A stretch of 64,000 nucleotides of DNA, from assembly GCA_930989535.1 (NCBI GenBank), contig CAKNLK010000014.1, positions 1-64,000 of the forward strand, given 5' to 3'. The position numbers and the translations under genes were made by a program. Origin of the DNA: an uncultured Clostridia bacterium. GTDB lineage: Bacteria; Bacillota; Clostridia; Christensenellales; Borkfalkiaceae. Below are positions 24,128 through 34,110 of the stretch, piece by piece. The notes under the pieces are model-generated. The model made no database searches. It worked only from the letters and a program-made list of their open reading frames with translations, and had not been told where the DNA came from. Numbering within the stretch: position 1 is the stretch's first letter; each line of letters begins with the position of its first letter.

Positions 24128-25285
24128 ATGAAAAACAACATCGAGATTGGCGTTTACTATTTCCCGAATTATCACAAAGACGCGCGCAACGCCGCGTGGC
24201 ACGGGAAGGACTGGACGGAATGGGAATTGGTAAAATTGGCAAAGCCTCGATTCCCAGGTCATCAACAGCCGAAGGTTCCCCTGTGGGGGTATGAGGATGA
24301 GGCCGAACCTGCCGTTATGGGAAAAAAGATAGATGCCGCGGCGGATGCCGGCATTACTTCCTTTATCTTTGATTGGTATTGGTACAACGACGGCCCGTAT
24401 CTGCAGAATTGCCTGGAAAAGGGTTTTTTGGGCGCGCCCAATACGGAAAAATTGAAATTTGCGCTCATGTGGGCGAATCATGACTGGGTGGACATTCATC
24501 CCGCTCAGCGCAGCGTACATTCGCACGGCGTAAATACGCTCGCCGCCGGAATGATTTCGGAAGAGGCGTTCGTCCGCGCGACAGACCACATGATTCAAAC
24601 GTATTTTTGCCGGCCGAACTATTGGCGTATCGACGGCGGGCTGTACGTCTCTTTTTACATGATAGCCGGGCTCATTCGCTCGTTTGGCGGCGCCGAAAAC
24701 GTACAGCGGGCGTTGGAAGATTTCCGCAACCGCGTCAGGGCGGCGGGACTGGGAGAGCTGCATTTGAACGCCGTCGTATGGGAAAGGGAGATTCTGCCCG
24801 GGGAAGAGGGCGCCGGCGACGTCAACGCGCTCCTGAAGACGATGGGGTTTGACAGCATCACCAGCTACGTATGGATGCACAACCAAACGATGGAGCATTT
24901 CCCCTTCGAGGATTACGCCGAATACGCGAAGAGGAATGCGTGCGATTACAGCAAATTTACCGAGCAGTACGAGTTGCCGTACTTCCCCAACGTGTCGATG
25001 GGGTGGGATTCTTCGCCCCGCACGTGCATGTCGGATAGGTACGATAATATCGGGTATCCTTTCTGCCCGATTCTGCAAAACAATACTCCGGAAGAATTCG
25101 GAAAGGCGCTTGCGCGCGTCAAAGAGTTTTTGGCAACATCATCTTTGAAACAAAAGATGTTTACGATAAATGCGTGGAACGAGTGGACGGAGGGGAGTTA
25201 CCTGGAGCCGGACATGATCCACGGGTATGGCTATCTCAATGCAATCAAAAAGACTTTTAAGGAGGGAACTTTGAATGAAATCTAA
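24128..25285 (+). CDS. WbsX/GH99-like TIM-barrel protein, locus B
   Basis: 385 aa, no signal peptide. It starts IEIGVYYFPNYH and has DWTEWELVKLAKPRFPGH (~35-50), FIFDWYWYN (~80-88) and a C-terminal AWNEWTEGSYLEPD. These are the marks of the WbsX family, which is related to GH99/GH71 endo-alpha-mannosidase-like TIM barrels. Glutamates in the WNEWTEG motif are candidate active-site residues. Family members occur in glycan biosynthesis and in degradation clusters; beside an importer, a degradative role is more likely. The coding end overlaps the next gene by 11 nt. Confidence 0.82.
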   Translation: MKNNIEIGVYYFPNYHKDARNAAWHGKDWTEWELVKLAKPRFPGHQQPKVPLWGYEDEAEPAVMGKKIDAAADAGITSFIFDWYWYNDGPYLQNCLEKGFLGAPNTEKLKFALMWANHDWVDIHPAQRSVHSHGVNTLAAGMISEEAFVRATDHMIQTYFCRPNYWRIDGGLYVSFYMIAGLIRSFGGAENVQRALEDFRNRVRAAGLGELHLNAVVWEREILPGEEGAGDVNALLKTMGFDSITSYVWMHNQTMEHFPFEDYAEYAKRNACDYSKFTEQYELPYFPNVSMGWDSSPRTCMSDRYDNIGYPFCPILQNNTPEEFGKALARVKEFLATSSLKQKMFTINAWNEWTEGSYLEPDMIHGYGYLNAIKKTFKEGTLNEI

Positions 25286-26819
25286 ACTCAAAAAGATTTT
25301 GATGTTGATGTTGGTAGTGGCTCTGTGTTTCGTCAGCATCGTATCCATTGTCGGATGCGGCGGGACGGATTACGACAATATCATTGACGGCGGAGACGAT
25401 GGTGATATTGCAGGGGATATCGACCCTGAGGATGACGGAAGCGATATCAACGGCGGCACCAAAAAGATTTATATCACGGTCGCCGATCGCCCGAGCAGCC
25501 AGAACGGTATCAACCGCTGGTATGTTGCCCGGCAGGAAGCGTTCCGGAAACAGTACGGGGAAAATATCGAATTAAAGACGATTCAAGACCCTACGGCGGG
25601 CGGTGACGATATCAAGGGCTTTGAAAGTGTCGTCAATACGCTGACGCCTTCCGATGCCCCGACGCTTTTGCCTGTCCCCGGAAACAATACGGCGCGCACC
25701 ATCGCGATGACCGGTTTGATTCAGGATTATACCCCCTATGTCAGTTTCTATAAAGATTATGAAGATATCAATGAGGACGCTTTAAATTCTCTGACCATCG
25801 ACGGAAAACTGTACGGTATGCCCACGTCTATCGACGTGCCTATGCTCGGCTTTTCGGTTAAAGTGCTTCGCCAAATCGCCGTCGACAAATACACCGATAA
25901 AGATTATCCGGACGCGACGGAGCGGAACGCGCTGCGCGCTCAGTTTGTGCAGGATATGACGGACGAAATTATGGCGATTAAGACGTGGGAGGACTACAAA
26001 GAGGTCGCTAAGCAATTGACCACGACGACAATCAGCGGCGCGGGTGTCTGGGTATCGAGCTATCACCTCGGGTTCGGCGTATGGCATGCGGCGAACGGTT
26101 GGGGCATGGCGGAGCAAAATGCCGACGGCTCCATCGCCCTCGATTTTGCCAATGAATCGGCTCTGAAGACGTTCGAGTTCTTCCGCGAGCTGAAAAAGGA
26201 GGGCATTTACACCCTGCAGCCGGAATCCACCCTGAACGAATTGTTCGGAAAGATTTTCGAAGACCAGGTCGCAAGTTTCCTGTTCTATCCCTCTTGGTAC
26301 GCGAGTTGGTTCTCGGGCAACGGCTTTTCCAGCAGCGATATTATCACCATTCCCTTCCCGCAGGGGCCTACCTCTTTGGCGAATGGGGATGACCCTTCCA
26401 ATCTCGTGTTCGCATCGAGCTATGTGTTGAGCAAGCACGCCACACCAGACGAGGCGAAAGCGGCCGTCAAATATCTGCAGTTCATGTACGGCAAAGATGC
26501 CTGGGAGGCGCGCTTCAATTACGCTCTGCAGGAAAACATTGTGGATATCATGGTGCCCACGCTCGACAGCGTTTCGATGGATCCCGTCTATGAGATTCTG
26601 CCGGACAGCTGGGAAACTGCGCTCAACAACGGCCGCCAGAACGGATTCTATATCACCGTCAATTCCGAGGCATACATGACGGCGCTGACTACCTATCTGC
26701 CCCGCTATGTAAACGAGGCGTATTATCCCACGCTGGAAGATGTGGCGCAGTCGCTGCGCGAACAGCAGGAGGTGGCGATTCGTGAAAATACGGTCGTGAA
26801 ATATGTTCCGAAAAACTGA
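25275..26819 (+). CDS. CUT1-type ABC transporter substrate-binding lipoprotein, locus B
   Basis: 514 aa. Lipoprotein signal with lipobox IVGC (~27-30), then an acidic Asp/Gly linker (IIDGGDDGDIAGDIDPEDDG) before the binding fold. Family-1 solute-binding protein features: GLIQDYTPYV, MPTSIDVPMLGFSVKVLRQI, KAAVKYLQFMYGKDAW. It is paralogous to the locus A protein (GINRWYVARQEAFRKQYGENIE aligns with GINSWLQQRQDAFDEQFGDRIE). GGAGGG lies upstream of the ATG, within the end of the previous gene. It feeds the two permeases that follow. Confidence 0.92.
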   Translation: MKSKLKKILMLMLVVALCFVSIVSIVGCGGTDYDNIIDGGDDGDIAGDIDPEDDGSDINGGTKKIYITVADRPSSQNGINRWYVARQEAFRKQYGENIELKTIQDPTAGGDDIKGFESVVNTLTPSDAPTLLPVPGNNTARTIAMTGLIQDYTPYVSFYKDYEDINEDALNSLTIDGKLYGMPTSIDVPMLGFSVKVLRQIAVDKYTDKDYPDATERNALRAQFVQDMTDEIMAIKTWEDYKEVAKQLTTTTISGAGVWVSSYHLGFGVWHAANGWGMAEQNADGSIALDFANESALKTFEFFRELKKEGIYTLQPESTLNELFGKIFEDQVASFLFYPSWYASWFSGNGFSSSDIITIPFPQGPTSLANGDDPSNLVFASSYVLSKHATPDEAKAAVKYLQFMYGKDAWEARFNYALQENIVDIMVPTLDSVSMDPVYEILPDSWETALNNGRQNGFYITVNSEAYMTALTTYLPRYVNEAYYPTLEDVAQSLREQQEVAIRENTVVKYVPKN

Positions 26820-26832
26820 AAGGGGAGTTTCA

Positions 26833-27792
26833 ATGAGAGAATTTGCTGAAACGGCTGAATCGGTCGAAGCGCAGGAAGCCGTCCTGCCCGAACACAGCGA
26901 AAAAAAGAATTCGAAGAGGATGAAAAATATACGGACGCTCCTGCTCAGCCTGCTGTTCGTCGGGCCGACGTTTATCCTCTTTTTGGTGTTCGGATACATC
27001 GTCAATTTTCAGTCGCTGTTCTATTCGCTGTTCAGCTTTGACTACGGAAATCCGCCCGGAACGTTCATCGGCTTTCAAAATTATGCGGCGGTTCTGTCGT
27101 CCGTCGAATTTTGGCAGTCCCTTTGGGTATCCGCAAAGCTGTTCCTTTTGAGTGTGTTGCTCGGCTTTTGGGTGCCGATTGTGCAGGCGATTTTCCTCAA
27201 CGAATTGGGGAAAAAGAGCAAGAGCGTGTTCCGCTATCTCTACGTGCTGCCCGCAGCGCTGCCGAGCATCGCCAACATGACGGTTTGGAGCTATATCTGG
27301 AACCCCGAATACGGACTCGCAAACGAGTTTATTTCCTGGTTCGGCATTGGCCCGCAGCTGTGGCTGCAGAGCGAAACGCAGGTGCTTTGGTGCCTGCGTA
27401 TCGGCGGGCTGCTGGGCGGAGGAATGAATATCCTCCTGTATTCGGTGGCCATTAACGGCGTCAACCCGGAAATTTATGAGGCCGCAAAGGTAGACGGCGC
27501 GAGCCTGTTCCGCTGCGTTTTTGCAATTACGCTGCCGAATATTGCTTACATGATCAAGCTGCAGTTTTTGCTGTCGCTGACGGGCGCTCTGCTGGCTTTC
27601 GACGACGTGTACATCATGACGAAGGGCGGGCCGGGCACGGCATCGACGACGGTCGTTATGAATATCTATACGAAATCGTTCAGCCAGCTGAACTTCGGGC
27701 AGGGTATGGCCATGTCGGTTGTGTTAACGTTAATCACGATGATATTTGTTGCGTTGCAGATTTTCGTTAAGAGAAGAAACAACGACGGTTAA
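26833..27792 (+). CDS. ABC sugar permease, MalF/UgpA type, locus B
   Basis: 319 aa from the ATG at 26833, chosen because AAAGGGGAG lies just upstream and after the previous stop; the frame is open 10 codons further. A charged cytoplasmic N-terminus (~1-38) is followed by six membrane segments. EAA loop: EIYEAAKVDGASLFRCVFAITLPNI. Very similar in layout to the locus A MalF (GFQNYAAVLSS versus GFDNYINTFRS; FDDVYIMTKGG versus FDDVYILTGGA). Confidence 0.92.
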   Translation: MREFAETAESVEAQEAVLPEHSEKKNSKRMKNIRTLLLSLLFVGPTFILFLVFGYIVNFQSLFYSLFSFDYGNPPGTFIGFQNYAAVLSSVEFWQSLWVSAKLFLLSVLLGFWVPIVQAIFLNELGKKSKSVFRYLYVLPAALPSIANMTVWSYIWNPEYGLANEFISWFGIGPQLWLQSETQVLWCLRIGGLLGGGMNILLYSVAINGVNPEIYEAAKVDGASLFRCVFAITLPNIAYMIKLQFLLSLTGALLAFDDVYIMTKGGPGTASTTVVMNIYTKSFSQLNFGQGMAMSVVLTLITMIFVALQIFVKRRNNDG

Positions 27793-27802
27793 GGAGGGGA
27801 AG

Positions 27803-29230
27803 ATGGAAGAAAATTTCGACGAGAACAGGGAAACCGAACCCGCAGCGGAGGAGGAAAACCTTCAGGCGGAAACGGAAGCGGAAGTCGGACATATGCGCAT
27901 GAAAATCACGGGGAGAGATTTAATCTTCAAGATTTTCTGCCTTACGATTACCGTTATTTGGATATTTTTCCTCTTAATCCCGCCGTATTGGCTCATCATT
28001 TCATCGCTGAAAGACGGCACCGACGCTTTCAAAACCCCGCCGAGCTTCACGCCGACGATGCCGATACATATGTTCGTGCAGGTGGAGGCGAACGGAGACG
28101 ACTATACCGAAGAAGATTTCAAAGTCGATTCCACGAAAATGCTTTGGATGATGTGCGAGCGCCAGCTGGGTGAAAACGCGAGCGATTTTACCGTTCAGCT
28201 GGTGCGCGACGGGTTGGTCGTCGCCGAGAACAGCATTTCGACGATGACCTTCAGCAATGTGCGTTACGATTTATTCCCCGGCGATTTGAACGAGGCGGCG
28301 ATGGATGTGGAAAAGAAGATGGACGCGATGCTGCAGATTCAGGACGTCGATAAAAAGTTTATTACGGGCCTGGCCGAGCCGGTGCAGACGTACAAGCAGG
28401 ACGGCCGTACCGAAAAGCTGTTTGAATCGGCGACGTGGATGATAGACCCGAACAACGAGGGCTTTCTGAACGACAATGAGAGAGTGTCGATGGATTGCAC
28501 CGTCCTGTATGCCGGGTATAAAAATCAGCCGAGTGCCATCTTCAACAACTGGTACAACGCATGGCGGAATTTTGAGATGGACGGTGTAGGCTTTTTCGGC
28601 TTTTTGAAGAACAGCGCGTTTATCGCCATCGCTTGTATTTTACTGCACTGGCTCTTGAACGGCATGACCGGTTTCGGCCTGTCCAAAATTGTGCCGCGAC
28701 GATTATCCAAGCCGCTGTTGATGTACTTTATCGTTCCTATGATGATACCGGGCATCGCGGCGACGCTGCCAACGTACATATTACTGATGCAGATGGGGCT
28801 GACGAACAATCTATGGGGCGTAATCATACCGGCGTTGGCGAGTACGACGAATATCGTGCTGTTTAAAGGATTTTTCGACGAGATACCACGAGAAATGTTC
28901 GAGGCGGCCGACGTCGACGGCGCGAGCCGAATGCGAATATTTGTACAAATTTATGTGCCAATGTCGCTGCCGGCATTCAGCGTAATCGCCATGTTTACGT
29001 TCGTCGGGCAGTGGAACAACTTCTTCTGGCCGTTCATGCTGTTAAAGGATACGGATAAAATGACATTCCCCATCGTTATACAGCAGTTGATGAACGCCAA
29101 CGCCGGAAAAGTCGACTTTGCGACGGCGATGTCGATGTCCGTTTTGGTCAGTATTCCGACGCTGATACTGTTCGGAGGATTCCAAAAACAATTGACCAAC
29201 GGTTTGGCGCTGGGCGCGTTAAAGGGTTAA
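27803..29230 (+). CDS. ABC sugar permease, MalG type, with a large extracytoplasmic insertion, locus B
   Basis: 475 aa from the ATG at 27803 (AAGGAGGGG upstream). An acidic cytoplasmic N-terminus of ~40 residues is followed by membrane segment one (~43-67). A loop of ~195 residues (from SFTPTMP to FEMDGVGFFGF) replaces the usual ~40. Segments two to six start at ~267 (FLKNSAFIAIACILLHWLL), with a normal EAA loop (EMFEAADVDGASRMRIFVQIYVPM). The insertion aligns in position, and in a few motifs, with that of the locus A MalG, but the two have diverged strongly. The permeases of loci C and D lack it. Confidence 0.92.
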   Translation: MEENFDENRETEPAAEEENLQAETEAEVGHMRMKITGRDLIFKIFCLTITVIWIFFLLIPPYWLIISSLKDGTDAFKTPPSFTPTMPIHMFVQVEANGDDYTEEDFKVDSTKMLWMMCERQLGENASDFTVQLVRDGLVVAENSISTMTFSNVRYDLFPGDLNEAAMDVEKKMDAMLQIQDVDKKFITGLAEPVQTYKQDGRTEKLFESATWMIDPNNEGFLNDNERVSMDCTVLYAGYKNQPSAIFNNWYNAWRNFEMDGVGFFGFLKNSAFIAIACILLHWLLNGMTGFGLSKIVPRRLSKPLLMYFIVPMMIPGIAATLPTYILLMQMGLTNNLWGVIIPALASTTNIVLFKGFFDEIPREMFEAADVDGASRMRIFVQIYVPMSLPAFSVIAMFTFVGQWNNFFWPFMLLKDTDKMTFPIVIQQLMNANAGKVDFATAMSMSVLVSIPTLILFGGFQKQLTNGLALGALKG

Positions 29231-29265
29231 TAGTGAACCGAAATATGAAAATAGGAGGAAAAAAG

Positions 29266-32200
29266 ATGAAAAAAGGCATATTGCTCTGTTTACTGAGCGT
29301 AGTAATGCTGTTTTCCGTGACCGCGTTCGGAATTGCGACTGCGGCGACGGACGCCAAATATTATGTTACCGACGGCTTTACCGTGACGGAGGAGGGGGAT
29401 ACCCTCCGCGCGTCCGGTTCGCTCGAAAGCGGCAGCTTCGCGATGGTGATTAACCAACCCCTGAAGGTGGAGAACGGCGTCAGCTTCGATATCAAATTGA
29501 AGATTGACGGTGAGGGAACGGATATGTGGAACCAATCTTTCGCCCGTTCCGTCGGCATCTCGCTGAATACGGGAGACCCGTCGCAGGTGGCGCTGTTCGG
29601 GCCGGCGCTGACCGCGGGCGGCACCGGCACGGGCATTCAGGCGGGCTTCGGCGGCATGAATCAGAATGACTATTATAATGGCACAAGTACTTTTTATGCG
29701 CACAGCTTTTTGGGGGTAAACGGCTCGGTGTTTACAAGCGGTCACGCCGGCATTAACCACCCGATGATTGCTCACGGCGCGGAAGTGGTTAAAAATCTGT
29801 ACGAGGGGACAAAGGGCATCCGCGTGACACTCACGGAGGACGCCGAAAAGTACAATTTGAAGTTCAATGCGCTCGACGAGAGCGGAAATGTGCAGTATGA
29901 GAGCATCTATACTTCCTTTACGTTCGTCTATTATAAGGAAGCGGGCACATATGGGAATGTTGCACACCCCGGTTTCCGCTACACGAGCGCGCCCTATCTC
30001 GCCCTGACGGCGTACAATGACCCGAGCGGCATCTCCGGCGACGAAAGAAACAACGATTTCACCGTCGAACTTTCCAGGATGCAGAACGGGCTTTGGGACG
30101 TGTTCGAAGTCCCCGCTCTGTCCGTGAAGGAAGGGGGAACGGGCAAGCTGGTACCGCAGGTGACCAAACCCGTCGACGATAATAATCCGGCGGATTTGAC
30201 CTATACGTATACCTCTGCAGACCCGGCGATTGCGACGGTGGACGAAGCCACGGGCGCCGTTACCGGCGTCAAGAGCGGCAAAACCACGGTGACCGTCACG
30301 AGCAATCAGGGCTACTCGGTAAGCGTGCCCGTCACGGTTACCTCGACGATGCACGAAATTTCCATCAAGAGCGCCGCGGGCAAAGTTTTGGTGCGCAACA
30401 ATTCGGTGCAGGATACTTTCCAGCTGGAAGCCGAGGCTGTCGAAAATCCGGACGCGACTTTCCCCTTTGACGACATCGTTCTCTCCTATGCGAGCGAGAA
30501 CGAGGATATTGCCACCGTCGATTCCGCAACCGGTTTGATTACGGCGCAGGGCAGCGGTACGACCAACATCGTTGTTTCCACCAACGAAGGCGCGCAGGCG
30601 CTGTACGAAATCAAGGTCAACGACGGGGAAGCGCCCGCCATTCAGGCGCCGGCCTTCGGCACGGGGCTGGAGCAATTCGGAAAGATGGTTTTGCCCAAGC
30701 CGATTGTAGAGGATAATTACGACGGCGTTGTCTCCATCAGTGCGAAGATTACTTCTCCCGAATATATCGTATTCGACGATATGAGCGAGGATTTGGAATT
30801 CGTTCCGGAGGCATACGGCACGTACCGAATCATCTATACCGCGACGGATGCGGGCGGCCTTACTTCGGAATTTGCTGCCTCCTTCGACGTGCGGGATAAA
30901 TATGAAAAGAGCCTCGACTATTATTTCGGTGACACGGGCGAAGGCCTGGATTCGACCAGGGCCATCAATATCGAAAACGGCGTGCGCGTGCTCGGCGATA
31001 TCCGCCACGGCCGGAGCCGTTTGATTGTCGATGATGCCATTAAAACCGAACAGGAACTCACCTTCGACTTTACAGTCGACTTGCTCTCCCCCGACGATTC
31101 GTATTTCAATAACGGAACGGAGCTGAACGGGAATGCGATTCAGGTCGGTATTATGCTGAACGAATCCGTCCGTATGGCGAACGGCAGTTTGGATTATTCC
31201 TATTTCTACCCCAACTATACGGGTTGGACGGGTGCGGCCGCAAACGGAATACAGCTCGTATTCAAACAGTTCGAAAAGGACGGCCCGGTATTTATGGAAA
31301 CCTTTGCAAACGGCAGCCTGCCCCTTGCGTACGCGACACTCCGCGAATACGGAGCCGCGGGCGCGGCGGTAGAGGCGGCGATGGACGACGGTTTGCCCGT
31401 CCATTTCCGGTGCTATGAAAACGATGAAAAGAAAGTTTACGTGGTCGAGATGTCCGCTTACACCGACAGCGGGCTGACCGACCCGCTGGTCTTGGAATTT
31501 GCTTACGCGAACCTCAACCCCAAAAACCCGGAAGAAGGATTTTCGACGCAGCCTTACCTCGCGATGATTGCGAGCGGATACAACTTCGACGCGAATTACA
31601 ACGAAGTTCCGAACGGCAAGTACCATCACGTCGATATGGCAATCTCCAACATTTACAATACGCCCGTGCGCGGTATCTCCGTCGAGAGCACCGCTATCGA
31701 TATCAATGCGGATTATCAGCTCAATGTGAGCGGTATCGCGTATCCGGGGCAGACGTTGCCGAACGATTTGGCATATACGTATACTTCGTCGGATACGGAG
31801 CTCGCCACGGTTACTGCGGACGGATTGATTCAGCCGACATGGGAAAAATTCGGTCAATTGACTGTTACGGTGAAATCGAATTACGGAGACGTATTGGAAA
31901 TTTCTGTCACTATCAACGTCAAATCTTTCACAATCGGAACGGAGCGCCTGGAAATGAAGGCAGGCGAAACGTATCAGATGACGTATACGGTCGACCCGGC
32001 TACGGTCATCCCGACTTGGTCGTCTTCCAACAATTCGATTGTCCGCGTCGATGAAAACGGTAAAATTACCGCCGTCAAAGAAGGGCAGGCATCGATTATC
32101 ATGACCGTGGGCGCCGAGAGCATAGTCTGCCGCGTTATCGTGTATCCCGGAGATGAAACGGACGGCGGAAACGAGGGCGGAGACCAGGAAATTCCGGAAG

Positions 32201-32331
32201 ATCCCGACAGCATCGACAGCGCTCTGGAGCAGACGGGCGGCTGCGGCAACGTTCTCTTCGGCACGGCCGGGGCGGCTGCTGTTTTGGCTACCGGGGCGGC
32301 TGCGGCATGGATTTTACGCAAAAAAAAGTAA
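29266..32331 (+). CDS. large surface-anchored lectin-like/Big2 protein, locus B
   Basis: 1021 aa from the ATG at 29266, set by TAGGAGG upstream and a signal peptide right after it. Layout: signal peptide; lectin-like module (~35-275: VSFDIKLKIDGEG); two Big2-type domains (YTSADPAIATVDEATGAV; YASENEDIATVDSATGLI); an Ig/HYR-like domain (YIVFDDMSEDLEFVPEAYGTYRIIYTATDAGG); a second lectin-like module (~560-800: LTFDFTVDLLSPDDS); and two more Big2 domains (YTSSDTELATVTADGLI; WSSSNNSIVRVDENGKI). The end is an acidic linker, GGCGNVLFG, a hydrophobic segment and RKKK. It is probably a glycan-capture protein serving the importer encoded upstream. Confidence 0.77.
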   Translation: MKKGILLCLLSVVMLFSVTAFGIATAATDAKYYVTDGFTVTEEGDTLRASGSLESGSFAMVINQPLKVENGVSFDIKLKIDGEGTDMWNQSFARSVGISLNTGDPSQVALFGPALTAGGTGTGIQAGFGGMNQNDYYNGTSTFYAHSFLGVNGSVFTSGHAGINHPMIAHGAEVVKNLYEGTKGIRVTLTEDAEKYNLKFNALDESGNVQYESIYTSFTFVYYKEAGTYGNVAHPGFRYTSAPYLALTAYNDPSGISGDERNNDFTVELSRMQNGLWDVFEVPALSVKEGGTGKLVPQVTKPVDDNNPADLTYTYTSADPAIATVDEATGAVTGVKSGKTTVTVTSNQGYSVSVPVTVTSTMHEISIKSAAGKVLVRNNSVQDTFQLEAEAVENPDATFPFDDIVLSYASENEDIATVDSATGLITAQGSGTTNIVVSTNEGAQALYEIKVNDGEAPAIQAPAFGTGLEQFGKMVLPKPIVEDNYDGVVSISAKITSPEYIVFDDMSEDLEFVPEAYGTYRIIYTATDAGGLTSEFAASFDVRDKYEKSLDYYFGDTGEGLDSTRAINIENGVRVLGDIRHGRSRLIVDDAIKTEQELTFDFTVDLLSPDDSYFNNGTELNGNAIQVGIMLNESVRMANGSLDYSYFYPNYTGWTGAAANGIQLVFKQFEKDGPVFMETFANGSLPLAYATLREYGAAGAAVEAAMDDGLPVHFRCYENDEKKVYVVEMSAYTDSGLTDPLVLEFAYANLNPKNPEEGFSTQPYLAMIASGYNFDANYNEVPNGKYHHVDMAISNIYNTPVRGISVESTAIDINADYQLNVSGIAYPGQTLPNDLAYTYTSSDTELATVTADGLIQPTWEKFGQLTVTVKSNYGDVLEISVTINVKSFTIGTERLEMKAGETYQMTYTVDPATVIPTWSSSNNSIVRVDENGKITAVKEGQASIIMTVGAESIVCRVIVYPGDETDGGNEGGDQEIPEDPDSIDSALEQTGGCGNVLFGTAGAAAVLATGAAAAWILRKKK

Positions 32332-32349
32332 ACATCGGGGGAATCAGTA

Positions 32350-34095
32350 ATGAATATTAAAAAATTATTTGCATGTTTAGGATCTTCGGTATTTTTGTTT
32401 GCGGCAGTCGCGGGGTGCGCCCCGAAGGTGATTGAATCGGAAGAATTGCTCGCACCGCAGTGGGAAGCTCCTTCCTATGAAACGGACGTAAAAGTGGGGG
32501 CGATTCGCTGGGACGCTTGGATAGGCGAGGTCAGCCCGGCGCAGGGCGAAACAGTTGAAGTTTCGCTTTCGCCCGAAAAATACCATTACCGCATCCCTTG
32601 GTACGGCGAAATTTTGGACGAACCCGTCCTTACCGCCGTTCACGAGGATGCGCGCGATAACGATTATTTCACTTACAACGACGAATTTCCGAAGAACGAT
32701 CCGCTTTCTCCGCTCGCCTCGAAGAGCATAACGGCGAGCGCGACCACGCAGGAAGAAATCGATAAGGAGATTCGCTTCGCAAAGGCGAGCGGCATCGATT
32801 ATTGGGCAATTTTGTGGTACGACTACGGCATGGATTCCGCGATGCGGCTGCAGAGGGATTTGTTCCTCTCCAGCCTGCAGCGCAATGCGATGGAGTGGTG
32901 CCATATCCTCGGCGGCGGTTTTGCGACCGCCGCGGCGGGCGGCAGCGCCGACACCAACGAATATATTCAGTCTGTCATCGAATCCATGAAGATGGACAAT
33001 TACCTCAAGACGGAAACGGGCCGCCCTGTCGTTCAAGTTTTCGAGCCGGAAACGTGGATGACGCAGCATTACAGCAAATTTTATGCGGAGTGCGAAAAGC
33101 AGGGGATTGATCCGTACGTCGTAGGGCTTATTTTCGACACGACTGCATCGTCGGCTTTGCCTCGCTTACAGGCGATTGAGGCAGAAGGCGTAGGCGCGTA
33201 TGCAACGGGACATTCGGGCGGCATTTCGTACGAAGAGCATATGAGCAGCGAGGCGTACAACTGGGAGAGCTATGCTTCCTTCGGATTGGACGTCGTTCCT
33301 CCCATCACGACGGGTTGGGATAAGCGCCCCCGCTATGATTATCCGAATCCTTGGGAATACAGTGCTGCGGATAGTTTTAAAGACCAATGGGTGGAACAGG
33401 GGTCGCCCGAGCAGATTGCGCAGCATATGTCGAACGGAATGGACTTCGTCGAAGATAACGGCAGCGAATATGAATTCCGCTCCGTCCTGCTCTATGCGTG
33501 GAACGAAAACGACGAGGGCGGCTGGATTAACCCGACGCTGTTTGAAATGCGCGACGAGGGCAGGCCGCTTCGGTTGGATGCGATTCGCGATAAAATTGCC
33601 GACCACCGCGTGCGCTATAAGGATATCGTAAATTCAAAATACGTTCAGTCCATCGAGGCGCTCGCGAACAGCTATGTATTCGAAAATGTCAACGGAGATA
33701 TGTTTGAAAGCGGCCGCAGCGTGTCCGTCGCCGAATTTATCTGCTGGACGATGCGCGCCTTCGGTTTTATCGGGGAAGATTTTACGGAGAATGCCGAAAC
33801 CTTCTTCAACGACGACGTCGCGCTCGCAAAGGAACTCGAAATTTTGGATTCTGCGGTTATCAGCGACGCTGACATCCGCTTGACCAGGCGCATTTCCCCC
33901 GCGCAGGCGAAATCCATCCTGTCCAATTGCGTAAAAGTGATGGGCATGGCGGAAACGGACGCAGCGGGAGCGGAGTTCGTTTCGTCGAAGGTGGATAACG
34001 CCCTTTATAACGGGAAAATCACGCGCGGGGCTGCCGCCCAGATGATTCTGGATGTGTTGGAAATGCCGTATAAAAACTATTCGTGGTTATCATAA
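32350..34095 (+). CDS. lipoprotein WbsX/GH99-like enzyme with C-terminal SLH-like domain, locus B
   Basis: 581 aa. Lipoprotein signal with lipobox VAGC (~20-23), so it lies outside the cell. The catalytic part (~45-425) starts VKVGAIRWDAWIGE and carries YHYRIPWYGEI, EWCHILGGGF, TGWDKRPRYDYPNP and LLYAWNENDEGGW, a divergent WbsX/GH99-like TIM barrel. Residues ~435-580 resemble two S-layer-homology repeats (SVSVAEFICWTMRAFGF; FNDDVALAKELEILD; ITRGAAAQMILDVL), which bind secondary cell-wall polymers. Lipid anchor and SLH together are unusual. The next gene is an intracellular paralogue. Confidence 0.75.
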   Translation: MNIKKLFACLGSSVFLFAAVAGCAPKVIESEELLAPQWEAPSYETDVKVGAIRWDAWIGEVSPAQGETVEVSLSPEKYHYRIPWYGEILDEPVLTAVHEDARDNDYFTYNDEFPKNDPLSPLASKSITASATTQEEIDKEIRFAKASGIDYWAILWYDYGMDSAMRLQRDLFLSSLQRNAMEWCHILGGGFATAAAGGSADTNEYIQSVIESMKMDNYLKTETGRPVVQVFEPETWMTQHYSKFYAECEKQGIDPYVVGLIFDTTASSALPRLQAIEAEGVGAYATGHSGGISYEEHMSSEAYNWESYASFGLDVVPPITTGWDKRPRYDYPNPWEYSAADSFKDQWVEQGSPEQIAQHMSNGMDFVEDNGSEYEFRSVLLYAWNENDEGGWINPTLFEMRDEGRPLRLDAIRDKIADHRVRYKDIVNSKYVQSIEALANSYVFENVNGDMFESGRSVSVAEFICWTMRAFGFIGEDFTENAETFFNDDVALAKELEILDSAVISDADIRLTRRISPAQAKSILSNCVKVMGMAETDAAGAEFVSSKVDNALYNGKITRGAAAQMILDVLEMPYKNYSWLS

Positions 34096-34110
34096 ATTAG
34101 GAGAGACAAC

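Noticed and set aside
29290..31857. 855-codon open frame on the minus strand
   Set aside because: It is antisense to the lectin/Big2 protein at 29266. It has no ribosome site or promoter, and its Arg/His/Val-rich translation resembles no protein; codon bias of the real gene keeps the frame open.
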